Shown piece after piece: positions 34,792 through 43,457 of a stretch of 64,000 bases of DNA. The position numbers and the translations under genes were made by a program. The stretch comes from Paenibacillus sp. TCA20 (GTDB lineage: Bacteria > Bacillota > Bacilli > Paenibacillales > Paenibacillaceae), in NCBI RefSeq assembly GCF_000732325.1, contig NZ_BBIW01000003.1:372001-436000 (forward strand), given 5' to 3'. The notes beneath the pieces are model-generated. The model had not been told where the DNA came from, did not search any database, and worked only from the letters and a program-made list of their open reading frames with translations. The first letter of the stretch is position 1. The number at the start of each line of letters is the position of its first letter.

Positions 34792-35619
34792 ATGGTAAAA
34801 ATTCTAACACAAAGCATGGTACAAGAAGCAGCAGCTTTTATTAAAGAAAAAACAAGTGTGAAGCCCGAAATCGGGCTGATCCTTGGTTCCGGACTTGGCA
34901 TTTTAGCAGAGCTTATTGAGGATGCGGTAGCGATTCCGTATGAAGATATACCTCATTTTCCCGTATCTACGGTTGAGGGACATGTGGGAGAGCTGCTGAT
35001 TGGTAATATACAGGGCCGCCCGGTTGTCATGATGAAGGGCAGATTCCACATGTATGAAGGCTACGGTCCGGAAGTGACTGCCTTTCCGGTTCGAGTTATG
35101 AAGGAGATCGGCGTTGAAAAAATGCTGGTAACCAATGCGGCAGGCGGTGTAAATACCCATTATCATGCAGGCGATCTCATGATTATCTCTGATCATCTGA
35201 ACTTGACCGGCCGTAACCCATTGGTTGGACCGAATGAGCCTGCTTTTGGTGTTCGTTTCCCTGATATGTCAGAAGCCTACAGCGGTAGATTGCGCAGTCT
35301 GGCTAAAACAACAGCTGAAGCACAGGGCTTTAACATTCAGGAAGGGGTATATGCAGGACTTCTCGGTCCCAACTATGAAACTCCAGCCGAAATTGTGATG
35401 CTGCGCAAACTTGGGGCAGATGCTGTCGGGATGTCAACCGTCGCAGAAGTCATTGTAGCGCGTCATACTGGTATTGAAGTGCTGGGTATCTCCTGTATTA
35501 CGAACATGGCAGCCGGAATTCTGGATCAGCCTCTCTCACACGATGAGGTTATGGAAACCGCAGAACAAGTTAAAGGGAAGTTCCTTGGATTAGTTATGGC
35601 ACTGATCCCATACATGTAA
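34792..35619 (+). CDS. punA: Purine nucleoside phosphorylase, 6-oxopurine type
   Basis: 275 residues, trimeric PNP family. LGSGLGILAE (phosphate site), KGRFHMYEG, TNAAGGVNTHYHAGDLMIISDH and the base-binding residues are present. Glu196 (GPNYETPAE) and Asn238 (GISCITNMAAG) correspond to Glu201 and Asn243 of human PNP, which select inosine and guanosine. It phosphorolyses purine (deoxy)nucleosides. The gene follows deoB by 39 bases. Confidence 0.95.
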   Translation: MVKILTQSMVQEAAAFIKEKTSVKPEIGLILGSGLGILAELIEDAVAIPYEDIPHFPVSTVEGHVGELLIGNIQGRPVVMMKGRFHMYEGYGPEVTAFPVRVMKEIGVEKMLVTNAAGGVNTHYHAGDLMIISDHLNLTGRNPLVGPNEPAFGVRFPDMSEAYSGRLRSLAKTTAEAQGFNIQEGVYAGLLGPNYETPAEIVMLRKLGADAVGMSTVAEVIVARHTGIEVLGISCITNMAAGILDQPLSHDEVMETAEQVKGKFLGLVMALIPYM

Positions 35620-35643
35620 ATTTACGAAGAGGGGAAATACACA

Positions 35644-36501
35644 ATGAACCAAGTGAATACGACGATGTACGCTGGAAATATCGAGGAAGCCGCTGCATAC
35701 ATAACAAGCAAGCTGGGTAAATATTCTCCCAAAATTGGCTTGGTGCTGGGCTCAGGGCTCGGAGATTTGGGCGATCAAATCGAAGATGCCGTATATATTC
35801 CCTACGATGAAGTACCGCATTTTCCTAAATCTACCGTTGAAGGACATGCAGGACGCTTTGTGATCGGTCAGCTCGAAGGCAAGGATGTTATTATCATGCA
35901 GGGGCGTTTTCATTACTATGAGGGATATGACATGCGTACCGTTGTTATGCCCGTTTATGTAATGAAAAGACTTGGTATTCAGACTCTCGTATTAACGAAT
36001 GCAGCAGGCGGCATGAACCGTGCTTTCAAGGCAGGAGATCTCATGCTCATCTCCGATCATATCAATATGACGGGAGCTAACCCGCTCATCGGACCCAATG
36101 ATCCGAAGCTGGGAGTTCGTTTTCCAGATATGTCAGCAGCATATGATCCTGAATATCGCATATTGGCGAAGGAGCTGGCTAAAGATATACATGGTGAAGA
36201 TGGATCCGTACTTGAGCTTCAAGAAGGCGTCTATTGCGGCATTAGTGGACCTACATATTCAACGCCTAAAGAATCCACGATGTTTGCTCTGCTTGGCGGG
36301 GATGCAATCGGGATGTCTACTGTAGGCGAAGTCATCGCGGCAAGTCATGCGGGACTGCGTGTACTGGGTATCTCCTGCATTACCGATATGGCGATTGGCG
36401 AAGAGCTTGAGCCGCTGACACATGAGCAGGTTGTCGCTGTAGCGAACCGGACAAAGCCGAAATTTATTGGACTGATCCGTGCATTTGTGAGCCGCGTGTA
36501 A
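35644..36501 (+). CDS. Second purine nucleoside phosphorylase paralogue, base pocket of MTAP type
   Basis: 285 residues, 24 bases after punA, clearly a tandem paralogue (LGSGLGDLGDQIED, QGRFHYYEGYD, TNAAGGMNRAFKAGDLMLISDH). The two residues that read the purine differ: Ser206 (GPTYSTPKES) replaces Glu and Asp248 (GISCITDMAIG) replaces Asn. Methylthioadenosine phosphorylases have Ser and Asp at these positions, so a preference for 6-aminopurine nucleosides such as adenosine is predicted. AGAGGGG precedes the ATG. Regular deoD genes are not seen in this window. Confidence 0.92.
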   Translation: MNQVNTTMYAGNIEEAAAYITSKLGKYSPKIGLVLGSGLGDLGDQIEDAVYIPYDEVPHFPKSTVEGHAGRFVIGQLEGKDVIIMQGRFHYYEGYDMRTVVMPVYVMKRLGIQTLVLTNAAGGMNRAFKAGDLMLISDHINMTGANPLIGPNDPKLGVRFPDMSAAYDPEYRILAKELAKDIHGEDGSVLELQEGVYCGISGPTYSTPKESTMFALLGGDAIGMSTVGEVIAASHAGLRVLGISCITDMAIGEELEPLTHEQVVAVANRTKPKFIGLIRAFVSRV

Positions 36502-36550
36502 TTCTTTGAATTTGTTAAAAATAAAAGCAGCTAAAGGTGTGATCTAACGT

Positions 36551-37885
36551 ATGAGAGCCGTTGATATCATTCAGAAGAAGCGAGATGGACAGGAGCTGTC
36601 AACAGAGGAGATCTCCTATCTGATTCAAGGATACAGCCGTGGAGACATTCCGGACTATCAGATGTCAGCTTGGGCGATGGCTGTCTTTTTCCAGGGCATG
36701 ACAGCGAAGGAAACCGGGGATTTGACGATGGCGATGGCTAAATCTGGTGATCAGGTGGATCTGTCTCCGATTGCAGGCATTAAGGTAGACAAGCATTCAA
36801 CGGGTGGCGTTGGTGACAAGACGACCATTGTTCTTGCCCCACTCGTGGCTGCAGCTGGTGTTCCGGTTGCTAAAATGTCCGGACGTGGTCTTGGTCATAC
36901 CGGCGGCACATTGGACAAGCTGGAATCGATAAGCGGATTTCAGATTGAACTGGATCAAGAGCAGTTCTTCAAGCAGGTTAATGAGGTGGGGGCCGCGGTC
37001 ATCGGACAAAGCGGCAACATGGCTCCAGCAGACAAGAAGCTGTACGCATTAAGAGATGTGACGGCAACGGTAAATGCGATTCCGCTGATTGCCAGCTCAG
37101 TGATGAGTAAGAAGATTGCAGCCGGTGCAGACGCAATTGTACTCGATGTCAAGACTGGCAGCGGTGCATTCATGAAGACGCTTGATGATTCAATCAAGCT
37201 GGCAGAAGCGATGGTCGATATCGGGACCCATGTAGGCCGTGAGACGGTAGCTGTCATCAGTGATATGGATCAGCCGCTCGGTCATGGCATCGGTAATGCC
37301 TTGGAAATTAAAGAAGCAGTAGAAACGCTGCAAGGAAACGGACCTGAGGATCTGGAAGAGGTCAGCCTGTTCCTGGCATCACATATGCTGGTTCTTGGCG
37401 GCAAAGCGGAGTCTGTAGAGGAAGCCCGCGAGAAATTGCGGGATATTCTATCACAAGGACTTGCGTTTGATAAGCTCAAGCAGATGGTCAAAGCGCAACA
37501 GGGAGATGTAGGACAAATTGAGGATTTGTCTCTTCTGCCGACCGCTAAGCGCACAATTGAAGTGAAGGCTCCAACGGATGGGTATGTGGCTGGGATTGAG
37601 GCTGAGGCCATTGGAATTAGCGCCATGCTGCTTGGCGCCGGCCGTGAAACGACCGATTCCGTCATTGATCATGCGGTTGGAGTAACCCTTGTCAAAAAAG
37701 TCGGCGATCAGGTGAAGGCTGGTGAGGTGATTGCGATGCTTCATGCCAATGATGGAAGCGACAGCAAGCTTCAGGAAGCAGAGCAGAAGCTTCAGCAGGC
37801 ATATAAGATCTCAGAAGCTCCCGTGCCTGAGCAACCTTTGATCTATGCTTTGGTGACGAAGGATGGAGTTCAGCGCTTTGTATGA
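36551..37885 (+). CDS. pdp: Pyrimidine-nucleoside phosphorylase
   Basis: 444 residues. [29 protein letters not shown] (phosphate-binding, about 81-92), [17 protein letters not shown] and [10 protein letters not shown] are hallmarks of the thymidine/pyrimidine phosphorylase family. It splits uridine, deoxyuridine and thymidine. It is the last gene of the deoB-punA cluster, and a strong terminator follows. AAAGGTGTG precedes the ATG. Confidence 0.96.
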   Translation: MRAVDIIQKKRDGQELSTEEISYLIQGYSRGDIPDYQMSAWAMAVFFQGMTAKETGDLTMAMAKSGDQVDLSPIAGIKVDKHSTGGVGDKTTIVLAPLVAAAGVPVAKMSGRGLGHTGGTLDKLESISGFQIELDQEQFFKQVNEVGAAVIGQSGNMAPADKKLYALRDVTATVNAIPLIASSVMSKKIAAGADAIVLDVKTGSGAFMKTLDDSIKLAEAMVDIGTHVGRETVAVISDMDQPLGHGIGNALEIKEAVETLQGNGPEDLEEVSLFLASHMLVLGGKAESVEEAREKLRDILSQGLAFDKLKQMVKAQQGDVGQIEDLSLLPTAKRTIEVKAPTDGYVAGIEAEAIGISAMLLGAGRETTDSVIDHAVGVTLVKKVGDQVKAGEVIAMLHANDGSDSKLQEAEQKLQQAYKISEAPVPEQPLIYALVTKDGVQRFV

Positions 37886-37906
37886 TATATAGGTGGTATA
37901 ACGAAC

Positions 37907-37948
37907 AAGAAGCTGAAGGGCAGCATCACTGTCCTTCAGCTTCTTTTT
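37907..37948. terminator. Strong terminator after pdp
   Basis: A 17-base stem (37907-37923 with 37929-37945, one G-T pair, loop CATCA) built on AAGAAGCTGAAGG and CCTTCAGCTTCTT is followed by a T-run. It lies between convergent pdp and the CDF transporter gene and may serve both. Confidence 0.9.
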
Positions 37949-37963
37949 ATATTCATCTAGCTC

Positions 37964-38980
37964 TCAATTACATCTTTCGTCGCAAATTTTTAAATCCCCT
38001 TCGATTTGAACGGTGGAATGCTGGATATGAAACTCCTGACGCAGCATGTCTTTAGCTTGTTTTAGCAGCAGATCCCGATCGGCCGAATTCGATACAACCA
38101 GATGAACAGTCAGCGCTGTATAATCAGAGGTTATTGACCAGCTGTGGAGGTCATGAAGTTCAACTACACAAGGCAGACCAAGAAGCTTGCTGCGGATATC
38201 ACTTAGATTTACGGATTCTGGCTTGCCTTCCATCAGTACATGCATGGAATCTTTGGTAACTCGGTATCCACTGACAAGTATAAGGACGGCTACGAGCAGA
38301 CTGGCGATGGGGTCGGCAATAGACCATCCGAAGAACATCATCAGAAGACCTGCTGCAATAGCTCCGATTGATCCTAATAAATCTCCCAGGACATGGAGAA
38401 ATGCACCTCTCAAGTTCAAGTTCCCTTTGACATCACCACCTGTCATTAATACAACGGCTACGATGACATTAATGATCAGGCCAAGCACAGCAATGGTCAG
38501 CATCCCTGTACTTGCCACTTCAGGTGGCGCAGCAAACCGCTGAATCGCTTCCCATATGATCAATACAGAAATGACAAGCAGGGTAATCCCGTTCAGAAAA
38601 GCAGCGATAATCTCGAATCGCTTATAGCCATAGGTTTTTGAGCTGCTCGCTGATTTCTCACCAAATTTAAACGCAAAAAGAGCGAGTGCCAGTGCGATCC
38701 CGTCGCTTAGCATATGTCCTGCGTCAGCAATCAGGGCCAAGCTATGTGTGATGAGCCCTCCAACCACTTCAATCAACATAAAGCCGGTGATAAGTAAAAA
38801 GGAAATTAACAGAGCCTTTTTATTATCCGTATGAATATGAGAATGACCAGGCCCATGGCTGTGATTATGACTGTGGCTGTGATCATGGTTGTGATCGTGT
38901 TCATAATCGTCGTGATCGTGATGATGACGCTGTTCGTGAACAGGCCGCTCATTGTGGTCATTTTGATGTGTATGCTTCAT
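37964..38980 (-). CDS. czcD: Cation diffusion facilitator metal transporter (CzcD-like)
   Basis: 338 residues from the ATG at 38980; another ATG at 38986 touches the GGAGGA. The N-terminus is extremely His/Asp-rich (about 1-50), a likely metal-binding segment. Six membrane segments follow, with HSLALIADAGHMLSDG carrying the intramembrane zinc-site residues (H/D, then HxxxD), then a cytoplasmic C-terminal domain (about 255-338). The family exports zinc, cobalt or cadmium by proton antiport. I see no CzrA-type operator that I can name. Confidence 0.92.
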   Translation of the reverse strand: MKHTHQNDHNERPVHEQRHHHDHDDYEHDHNHDHSHSHNHSHGPGHSHIHTDNKKALLISFLLITGFMLIEVVGGLITHSLALIADAGHMLSDGIALALALFAFKFGEKSASSSKTYGYKRFEIIAAFLNGITLLVISVLIIWEAIQRFAAPPEVASTGMLTIAVLGLIINVIVAVVLMTGGDVKGNLNLRGAFLHVLGDLLGSIGAIAAGLLMMFFGWSIADPIASLLVAVLILVSGYRVTKDSMHVLMEGKPESVNLSDIRSKLLGLPCVVELHDLHSWSITSDYTALTVHLVVSNSADRDLLLKQAKDMLRQEFHIQHSTVQIEGDLKICDERCN

Positions 38981-39182
38981 CGTCATTCCTCCGCATGATA
39001 ATTTCTATGATTAGTGTTGTTGCAGACGATAGTGAATCTAAATTTACCTTACCCTTGACCCGTTATTCTATGTAAAGCCGAATGTATGAGAAGCTCTTCA
39101 TTGGACTTACTGTACTTACTTACCCCTTATGTGATGTTCAATATCTTGTAATTGTAGGAACTGCTATTTTTCATAGACAGAC

Positions 39183-39204
39183 GAATCAATTTCATAATTG
39201 ATTC
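39183..39204. promoter_or_regulatory. Perfect inverted repeat in the czcD-dacF gap
   Basis: GAATCAATT-TCAT-AATTGATTC, two perfect 9-base arms. No T-run follows. It lies in the 329-base divergent gap between the CDF transporter and dacF, 45 bases upstream of the sigma-F-type -35. An operator or mRNA end is possible. The rest of the gap (38990-39180) shows nothing further that I can name. Confidence 0.6.
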
Positions 39205-39248
39205 AGACAAGGAATAATTTGGAGGATTCCTGACGACAATGAATAGCA

Positions 39249-39279
39249 GTATAACGAATCAAGCTATCAAGCTACAATG
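39249..39279 (+). promoter_or_regulatory. Sigma-F/sigma-G-type promoter of dacF
   Basis: GTATA (39249-39253), exactly 16 bases, AGCTACAATG (39270-39279). The -35 matches GYWTA and the -10 matches GGNNANANTR at 9 of 10. In B. subtilis dacF is expressed in the forespore. Confidence 0.7.
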
Positions 39280-39309
39280 TAGCATTCACATGAGGAGGAT
39301 AATATTGCC

Positions 39310-40497
39310 ATGAAACAAGGAGCTAGGCTACTCACCGCTATAATATTGTCGGCAGCACTGATCGTTCCAAGCAGCGCATATGCGGAAGAGCCTGCAGGGC
39401 CGCAAACGGAGAAGACAACCCCGGCAGTGGATCTTGCGGAAAATGCAAAATCAGCGGTCATGCTGGATGCGGACACAGGAACGATTATTTATGAGAAGAA
39501 CGGCCATGAGAAACTGCCTCCTGCCAGTATCACGAAGATTATGACCATGCTGTTAACAATGGAAGCCATTGATTCCGGCAAGCTCAAGTGGACTGACAAG
39601 GTTCGAGCGAGTGAATATGCATCTTCCATGGGCGGATCTCAGATCTTTCTGGAGCCGGGCGAAGAGATGACCGTGGATGAGATGTTAAAAGGGATTGCCA
39701 TGGCATCGGGAAACGATGCTTCCGTAGCAATGGCCGAGAAAATTGCCGGCTCTGAAGAAGCATTTGTACAGATGATGAACGATCGAGCAAAAGAGCTGGG
39801 CATGAATGATACCCATTTTGCCAATTGTAACGGTCTTCCGGTAGAGAATCATTATTCTTCAGCACATGATATTGCTATTATGAGCAGAGAGCTGCTTAAA
39901 CATAAAGACATTACCAAATATACCGGAGCCTATCAGGACTATCTGCGAAAAGACAGTGCCAAGCCGTTCTGGCTTGTGAACACGAACAAGCTTGTGCGTT
40001 TCTATACTGGTGCCGATGGCTTAAAAACAGGCTATACCTCGGAAGCAAAATTTTGCTTGTCCGCCACAGCAATGAAGGATGGTATGCGTGTCGTCGCGGT
40101 CGTGCTGGGTGAGCCTAATACGAAAACGAGAAACAGCGAAGTGTCGAATATGTTCGATTACGCCTTTTCACAATATACGATGAAGCCTATTTATAAACAA
40201 GGGGACGTTATCGGTAAAGTGAATATTGAGAAAGGAAACATCAAAGAGCTGGAGCTGGTGGCTGATGAACCTTACAGTGTACTGATGAGAAAAGGCAGCG
40301 CCGGGGAAACGACGCAGCAGCTGACTGTCCCTTCTGAAATCAAGGCCCCGATCAAAAAAGGTCAGGTGCTGGGCAAGCTTGTAGTATCTCAGGATAACAA
40401 GGTACTCAAGGAGTTTGACATTACAGCAGCGGTAGACGTTGATAAAGCAGGCTTCTGGAAGCTCTTCAAACGGACAACCTCTGATCTTTTCCGCTAA
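39310..40497 (+). CDS. dacF: Sporulation D-alanyl-D-alanine carboxypeptidase DacF
   Basis: 395 residues. Signal peptide (about 1-25, ending SAYAEE) followed by an S11 peptidase domain with the SxxK motif ASITKIMTM (about 75-80), SGN in ASGNDASV (about 137-139) and KTG in GLKTGYT (about 236-238). A C-terminal beta domain (about 285-370) and an amphipathic tail anchor complete the plan. It removes terminal D-Ala from muropeptides in spore cortex formation. Its place before spoIIAA is conserved, and its promoter is of forespore type. RBS GAGGAGG. Confidence 0.95.
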   Translation: MKQGARLLTAIILSAALIVPSSAYAEEPAGPQTEKTTPAVDLAENAKSAVMLDADTGTIIYEKNGHEKLPPASITKIMTMLLTMEAIDSGKLKWTDKVRASEYASSMGGSQIFLEPGEEMTVDEMLKGIAMASGNDASVAMAEKIAGSEEAFVQMMNDRAKELGMNDTHFANCNGLPVENHYSSAHDIAIMSRELLKHKDITKYTGAYQDYLRKDSAKPFWLVNTNKLVRFYTGADGLKTGYTSEAKFCLSATAMKDGMRVVAVVLGEPNTKTRNSEVSNMFDYAFSQYTMKPIYKQGDVIGKVNIEKGNIKELELVADEPYSVLMRKGSAGETTQQLTVPSEIKAPIKKGQVLGKLVVSQDNKVLKEFDITAAVDVDKAGFWKLFKRTTSDLFR

Positions 40498-40539
40498 AAT
40501 AAGCAGCTTTGTTGATTCATGAGACATTTCTTCTAGTTT

Positions 40540-40578
40540 TGTCGGAGTGCAGGAAAGCTGCAAATCGGCGTAGAAATG
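40540..40578 (+). promoter_or_regulatory. Candidate sigma-H promoter and 0A-box for spoIIAA-AB-sigF
   Basis: GCAGGAAAG (40549-40557) matches the sigma-H -35 at 8 of 9. After 12 bases GTAGAAATG (40570-40578) matches the -10 at 7 of 9. A near-match 0A-box TGTCGGA (one mismatch) lies at 40540-40546. The B. subtilis spoIIA operon uses sigma-H and Spo0A in just this position. Confidence 0.55.
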
Positions 40579-40610
40579 GTTGGTCATGACAGGGAGGAGA
40601 GTGAGCAAGC

Positions 40611-40964
40611 ATGAATTTACAGGTCAGTATGGAGTATGCACATGGGGTGCTTATTGTACGATTATCTGGAGAGCTCGATCACCACACAGCAGATCTGGTA
40701 CGTCTACAGATGGATGAGGCGATTGCAAGACAGAACAGCAAGCACCTGATTCTTAGCTTGAAAGACCTTGACTTTATGGATAGTTCAGGACTGGGTGTCA
40801 TTCTTGGACGCTATAAGTTGATACATCATAAAGGTGGAAAAATGGTCATATCCGGAGCCAATCCTGCTGTATACCGTTTGCTTGAAATGTCAGGCTTGTT
40901 CAAAATTATGCCGGTGTTCGAAAACGAGGGAAGCGCCCTCTCGGATCTGGAGGTGGTCTCATGA
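40611..40964 (+). CDS. spoIIAA: Anti-anti-sigma factor SpoIIAA
   Basis: 117 residues, a STAS-domain protein. [15 protein letters not shown] and the phosphorylation-site loop [17 protein letters not shown] (Ser at about 57-58) are conserved. When dephosphorylated it binds SpoIIAB and frees sigma-F in the forespore. The stop overlaps the spoIIAB start by 4 bases (ATGA). GGAGGAGAG precedes the ATG. Confidence 0.97.
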   Translation: MNLQVSMEYAHGVLIVRLSGELDHHTADLVRLQMDEAIARQNSKHLILSLKDLDFMDSSGLGVILGRYKLIHHKGGKMVISGANPAVYRLLEMSGLFKIMPVFENEGSALSDLEVVS

Positions 40965-41416
40965 GCAGTGAGCAGCTATCAAATTTTATGAATTTGCAGT
41001 TTGCAGCCAAGTCGGAGAATGAATCATTCGCCAGAGTCGCGGTAGCAGCCTTTATTTCTCAGCTGGATCCGACAATGGACGAGCTGAGCGATTTGAAAAC
41101 GGTCGTATCCGAGGCCGTGACGAACAGCATCATTCATGGCTACAACAATGACTCTGCCGGGGTCGTAACCATTAAGGCAGAAATTATTGGAGATATGATT
41201 ACGCTTGTCATTGAAGACCAGGGTCAGGGAATTGAGGACTTGGAGCTGGCGAAGCAGCCGCTGTACACTTCTAAGCCAGAGCTTGAGCGTTCAGGTATGG
41301 GATTCACCATAATGGAAAATTTCATGGATGAATGTGAAGTGGTGAGCGAGCCTGGGCGAGGTACTTCGATCATGATGAAGAAACGGATAGAATCCAAGAA
41401 AGCACTGTATAATTAG
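40961..41416 (+). CDS. spoIIAB: Anti-sigma-F factor and serine kinase SpoIIAB
   Basis: 151 residues. GHKL ATPase fold with the N-box [15 protein letters not shown], the G1 box [10 protein letters not shown] and the G2 region [14 protein letters not shown]. It holds sigma-F inactive and phosphorylates SpoIIAA. The start overlaps the spoIIAA stop, and sigF begins 11 bases after its stop, so the three are translationally linked. Confidence 0.97.
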   Translation: MSSEQLSNFMNLQFAAKSENESFARVAVAAFISQLDPTMDELSDLKTVVSEAVTNSIIHGYNNDSAGVVTIKAEIIGDMITLVIEDQGQGIEDLELAKQPLYTSKPELERSGMGFTIMENFMDECEVVSEPGRGTSIMMKKRIESKKALYN

Positions 41417-41427
41417 GGGTTGGACCT

Positions 41428-42183
41428 ATGGAAGCAGAAGCGAAACAATCTTCACATACGTATCTGGAGGATGCGGAAGTCAAGCGTCTTATCGCTCTAT
41501 CCCAAAGCGGAGACCAGGTGGCGCGTGACACGCTTGTCAATTGTAATATTCGTCTCGTATGGTCTGTCGTTCAGCGGTTTATGAACCGGGGATACGAGCC
41601 GGAGGATCTGTTTCAGATCGGCTGCATCGGGCTTCTCAAATCAGTAGATAAATTTGATCTGAGCTATGATGTCAAATTTTCGACTTATGCGGTTCCCATG
41701 ATTATCGGCGAAATTCAGCGTTTCCTGCGTGATGATGGGACGCTGAAGGTCAGCCGATCCCTGAAAGAGACCGCCAATAAGGTTCGCAAGAAGAAGGATG
41801 AGCTCTCTAAATACTTAGACAGGCTGCCCACCATCAAGGAGGTTGCAGACGAGCTGGGGATTACCCCTGAGGAGGTTGTATTCGCTCAGGAAGCGAATAA
41901 GCCTCCAACTTCCATACACGAAACGGTATTTGAGAATGACGGGGACCCGATTACACTTATGGATCAGATTGCTGATGAATCTCAGGAGCGTTGGTTCGAC
42001 AAGATGGCCCTTAATGAAGCGATCGGAAATCTGTCTGAGCGGGAGCGACTGATCGTATACCTCCGGTATTACAAGGATCAGACGCAATCTGAAGTAGCTG
42101 CCAGACTGGGCATATCGCAGGTTCAAGTGTCTAGACTGGAGAAAAAAATACTGCAGATTATCCGGGAACAAATCGCACAGTAA
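41428..42183 (+). CDS. sigF: RNA polymerase sigma factor SigF (forespore)
   Basis: 251 residues, sigma-70 type. Region 2 includes LVNCNIRLVWSVVQRFMNRG and FQIGCIGLLKSVDKFD, region 3 lies near LPTIKEVADELG, and the region 4 helix-turn-helix is SEVAARLGISQVQVSRLEK. It directs early forespore transcription. A very strong terminator follows, so the spoIIA operon ends here and spoVAA starts independently. Confidence 0.97.
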   Translation: MEAEAKQSSHTYLEDAEVKRLIALSQSGDQVARDTLVNCNIRLVWSVVQRFMNRGYEPEDLFQIGCIGLLKSVDKFDLSYDVKFSTYAVPMIIGEIQRFLRDDGTLKVSRSLKETANKVRKKKDELSKYLDRLPTIKEVADELGITPEEVVFAQEANKPPTSIHETVFENDGDPITLMDQIADESQERWFDKMALNEAIGNLSERERLIVYLRYYKDQTQSEVAARLGISQVQVSRLEKKILQIIREQIAQ

Positions 42184-42220
42184 ATATGAAGTGCATATAA
42201 CAACGACTAACACATATAGG

Positions 42221-42255
42221 GAGTCTTTTCTCGTTAGAGAAAAGACTCTTTTTTT
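42221..42255 (+). terminator. Strong terminator after sigF
   Basis: GAGTCTTTTCTC (42221-42232) pairs perfectly with GAGAAAAGACTC (42237-42248), loop GTTA, followed by T7. Confidence 0.95.
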
Positions 42256-42282
42256 GTGGGTCAGCTCGATATCAATCCCAAG

Positions 42283-42312
42283 GAATAGAAAAGCGGAGGA
42301 GTCTCCATACTA
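42283..42312 (+). promoter_or_regulatory. Sigma-G-type promoter of spoVAA
   Basis: GAATA (42283-42287), 18 bases, CATACTA (42306-42312). Both elements match the sigma-G consensus, and the spacing is as expected. The -10 lies 36 bases before the spoVAA ATG. spoVA transcription is sigma-G-dependent in B. subtilis. Confidence 0.82.
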
Positions 42313-42347
42313 TGAATAATTTCACAGTATAAAGGGGTGAGGTTAGG

Positions 42348-42992
42348 ATGACCGCACCATCCACTCCTATCATTTATGTAAGGCTGCACAGCCGGATCAA
42401 GATGAAGCTTGGCGTTACACTCAAGATCAGGCATGTGGCACATGTGCTCACAGATCCGCCTGGCTTGGAAGACAAAGTGCTGGAAGCGGAACTGATGCAG
42501 ACGGAGAAAAAGGACGGGAGCCTGCTGCTTGTTGATGTGCTTCAGATTATTGGTCAAATACAGAAGACGGTGCCGGGAGCAACGATTGAAACATTGGGCA
42601 GCAGCCATACGCTTGTCGAGCTGATCCCTCATGATCGGCCGCCGTCCAAATCGCTGTTTATACTTGTATGGCTCCTGCTGTTCTTTGGCTCGGCGCTGAC
42701 CATTATGAACTTTCACGCGGATGTAAACATGAAGGAAGTGCATATTCGAATCGTTGAGATGCTGACGGGGTATCGGGATGAGAATCCTTACTTGTTTCAG
42801 ACGGCATACTCTATTGGTATCGGTTTTGGCATGGCTGTATTTTTTAATCATTTGTTCAAGAAAAAATGGAATGATGAGCCTACCCCGCTGGAGGTCGAGA
42901 TGTACCTTTACCAGCAAAATGTGGATCAATATGCAGTGAATGAAGAGTACGAACGAATTAAAAAAGAGCGTGCTTCTTCGGGTCAGAAATAA
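42348..42992 (+). CDS. spoVAA: Stage V sporulation protein AA
   Basis: 214 residues. A soluble N-terminal part (PIIYVRLHSRIKMKLG, VTLKIRHVAHVL) is followed by two membrane segments (about 102-120 and 147-170) and a charged tail. It belongs to the SpoVA set that moves dipicolinic acid into the forespore during sporulation. GGTGAGGTTAGG precedes the ATG. The stop overlaps the spoVAB start by one base (TAATG). Confidence 0.9.
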   Translation: MTAPSTPIIYVRLHSRIKMKLGVTLKIRHVAHVLTDPPGLEDKVLEAELMQTEKKDGSLLLVDVLQIIGQIQKTVPGATIETLGSSHTLVELIPHDRPPSKSLFILVWLLLFFGSALTIMNFHADVNMKEVHIRIVEMLTGYRDENPYLFQTAYSIGIGFGMAVFFNHLFKKKWNDEPTPLEVEMYLYQQNVDQYAVNEEYERIKKERASSGQK

Positions 42993-43417
42993 TGATGACG
43001 GTTCTGGATGGCTGCATACTCATTGTTCTGGGCATTGCAGCAGGAATTGCTGTGGGGAGCGGAGTCATTGCTCTCTTCATCGTACTGGACATGATCCCTC
43101 GCTTAGCCCAGCTTACACGTTCATATGACAAAGCATATGCCTATGAAGGAGCTATGATTGCCGGTTCATTCGTTGGAACAGTCGCTGACTTATGGAACTT
43201 GAAGGTTTACGGTCTTCCGATTATTTCGATATTCGTTGGCCTGCTGTGCGGTATATTTATCGGTTTGCTCGCAGCAGCTTTAACTGAGGTATTGAACGTC
43301 CTGCCCATATTAGCCAAGAGACTGGGTATGAAATCTTATTTATTTGGATTATTAATGGCCATGGTGTTCGGCAAAGTTGCCGGTTCATTATTTGATTGGT
43401 TTGTGTACACCAGATAA
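42992..43417 (+). CDS. spoVAB: Stage V sporulation protein AB
   Basis: 141 residues with four hydrophobic membrane segments (about 5-28, 50-66, 76-100, 112-134). LGIAAGIAVGSGVIALF and the closely packed glycines match SpoVAB. It acts with the other SpoVA proteins in dipicolinate uptake. The next gene is spoVAF, not spoVAC as in B. subtilis. Confidence 0.9.
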   Translation: MMTVLDGCILIVLGIAAGIAVGSGVIALFIVLDMIPRLAQLTRSYDKAYAYEGAMIAGSFVGTVADLWNLKVYGLPIISIFVGLLCGIFIGLLAAALTEVLNVLPILAKRLGMKSYLFGLLMAMVFGKVAGSLFDWFVYTR

Positions 43418-43457
43418 CAGCTGAATGCATACAACAGAAGGAGGAGACATCAAACAA

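Noticed and set aside
34792..36501. Idea that the two PNP genes are one gene duplicated by assembly error
   Set aside because: The sequences differ throughout, have separate RBSs, and carry distinct active-site residues, so they are real paralogues.
42261..42929. 222-codon open frame on the minus strand
   Set aside because: It is antisense to spoVAA, which is well supported by a sigma-G promoter and by its neighbours.
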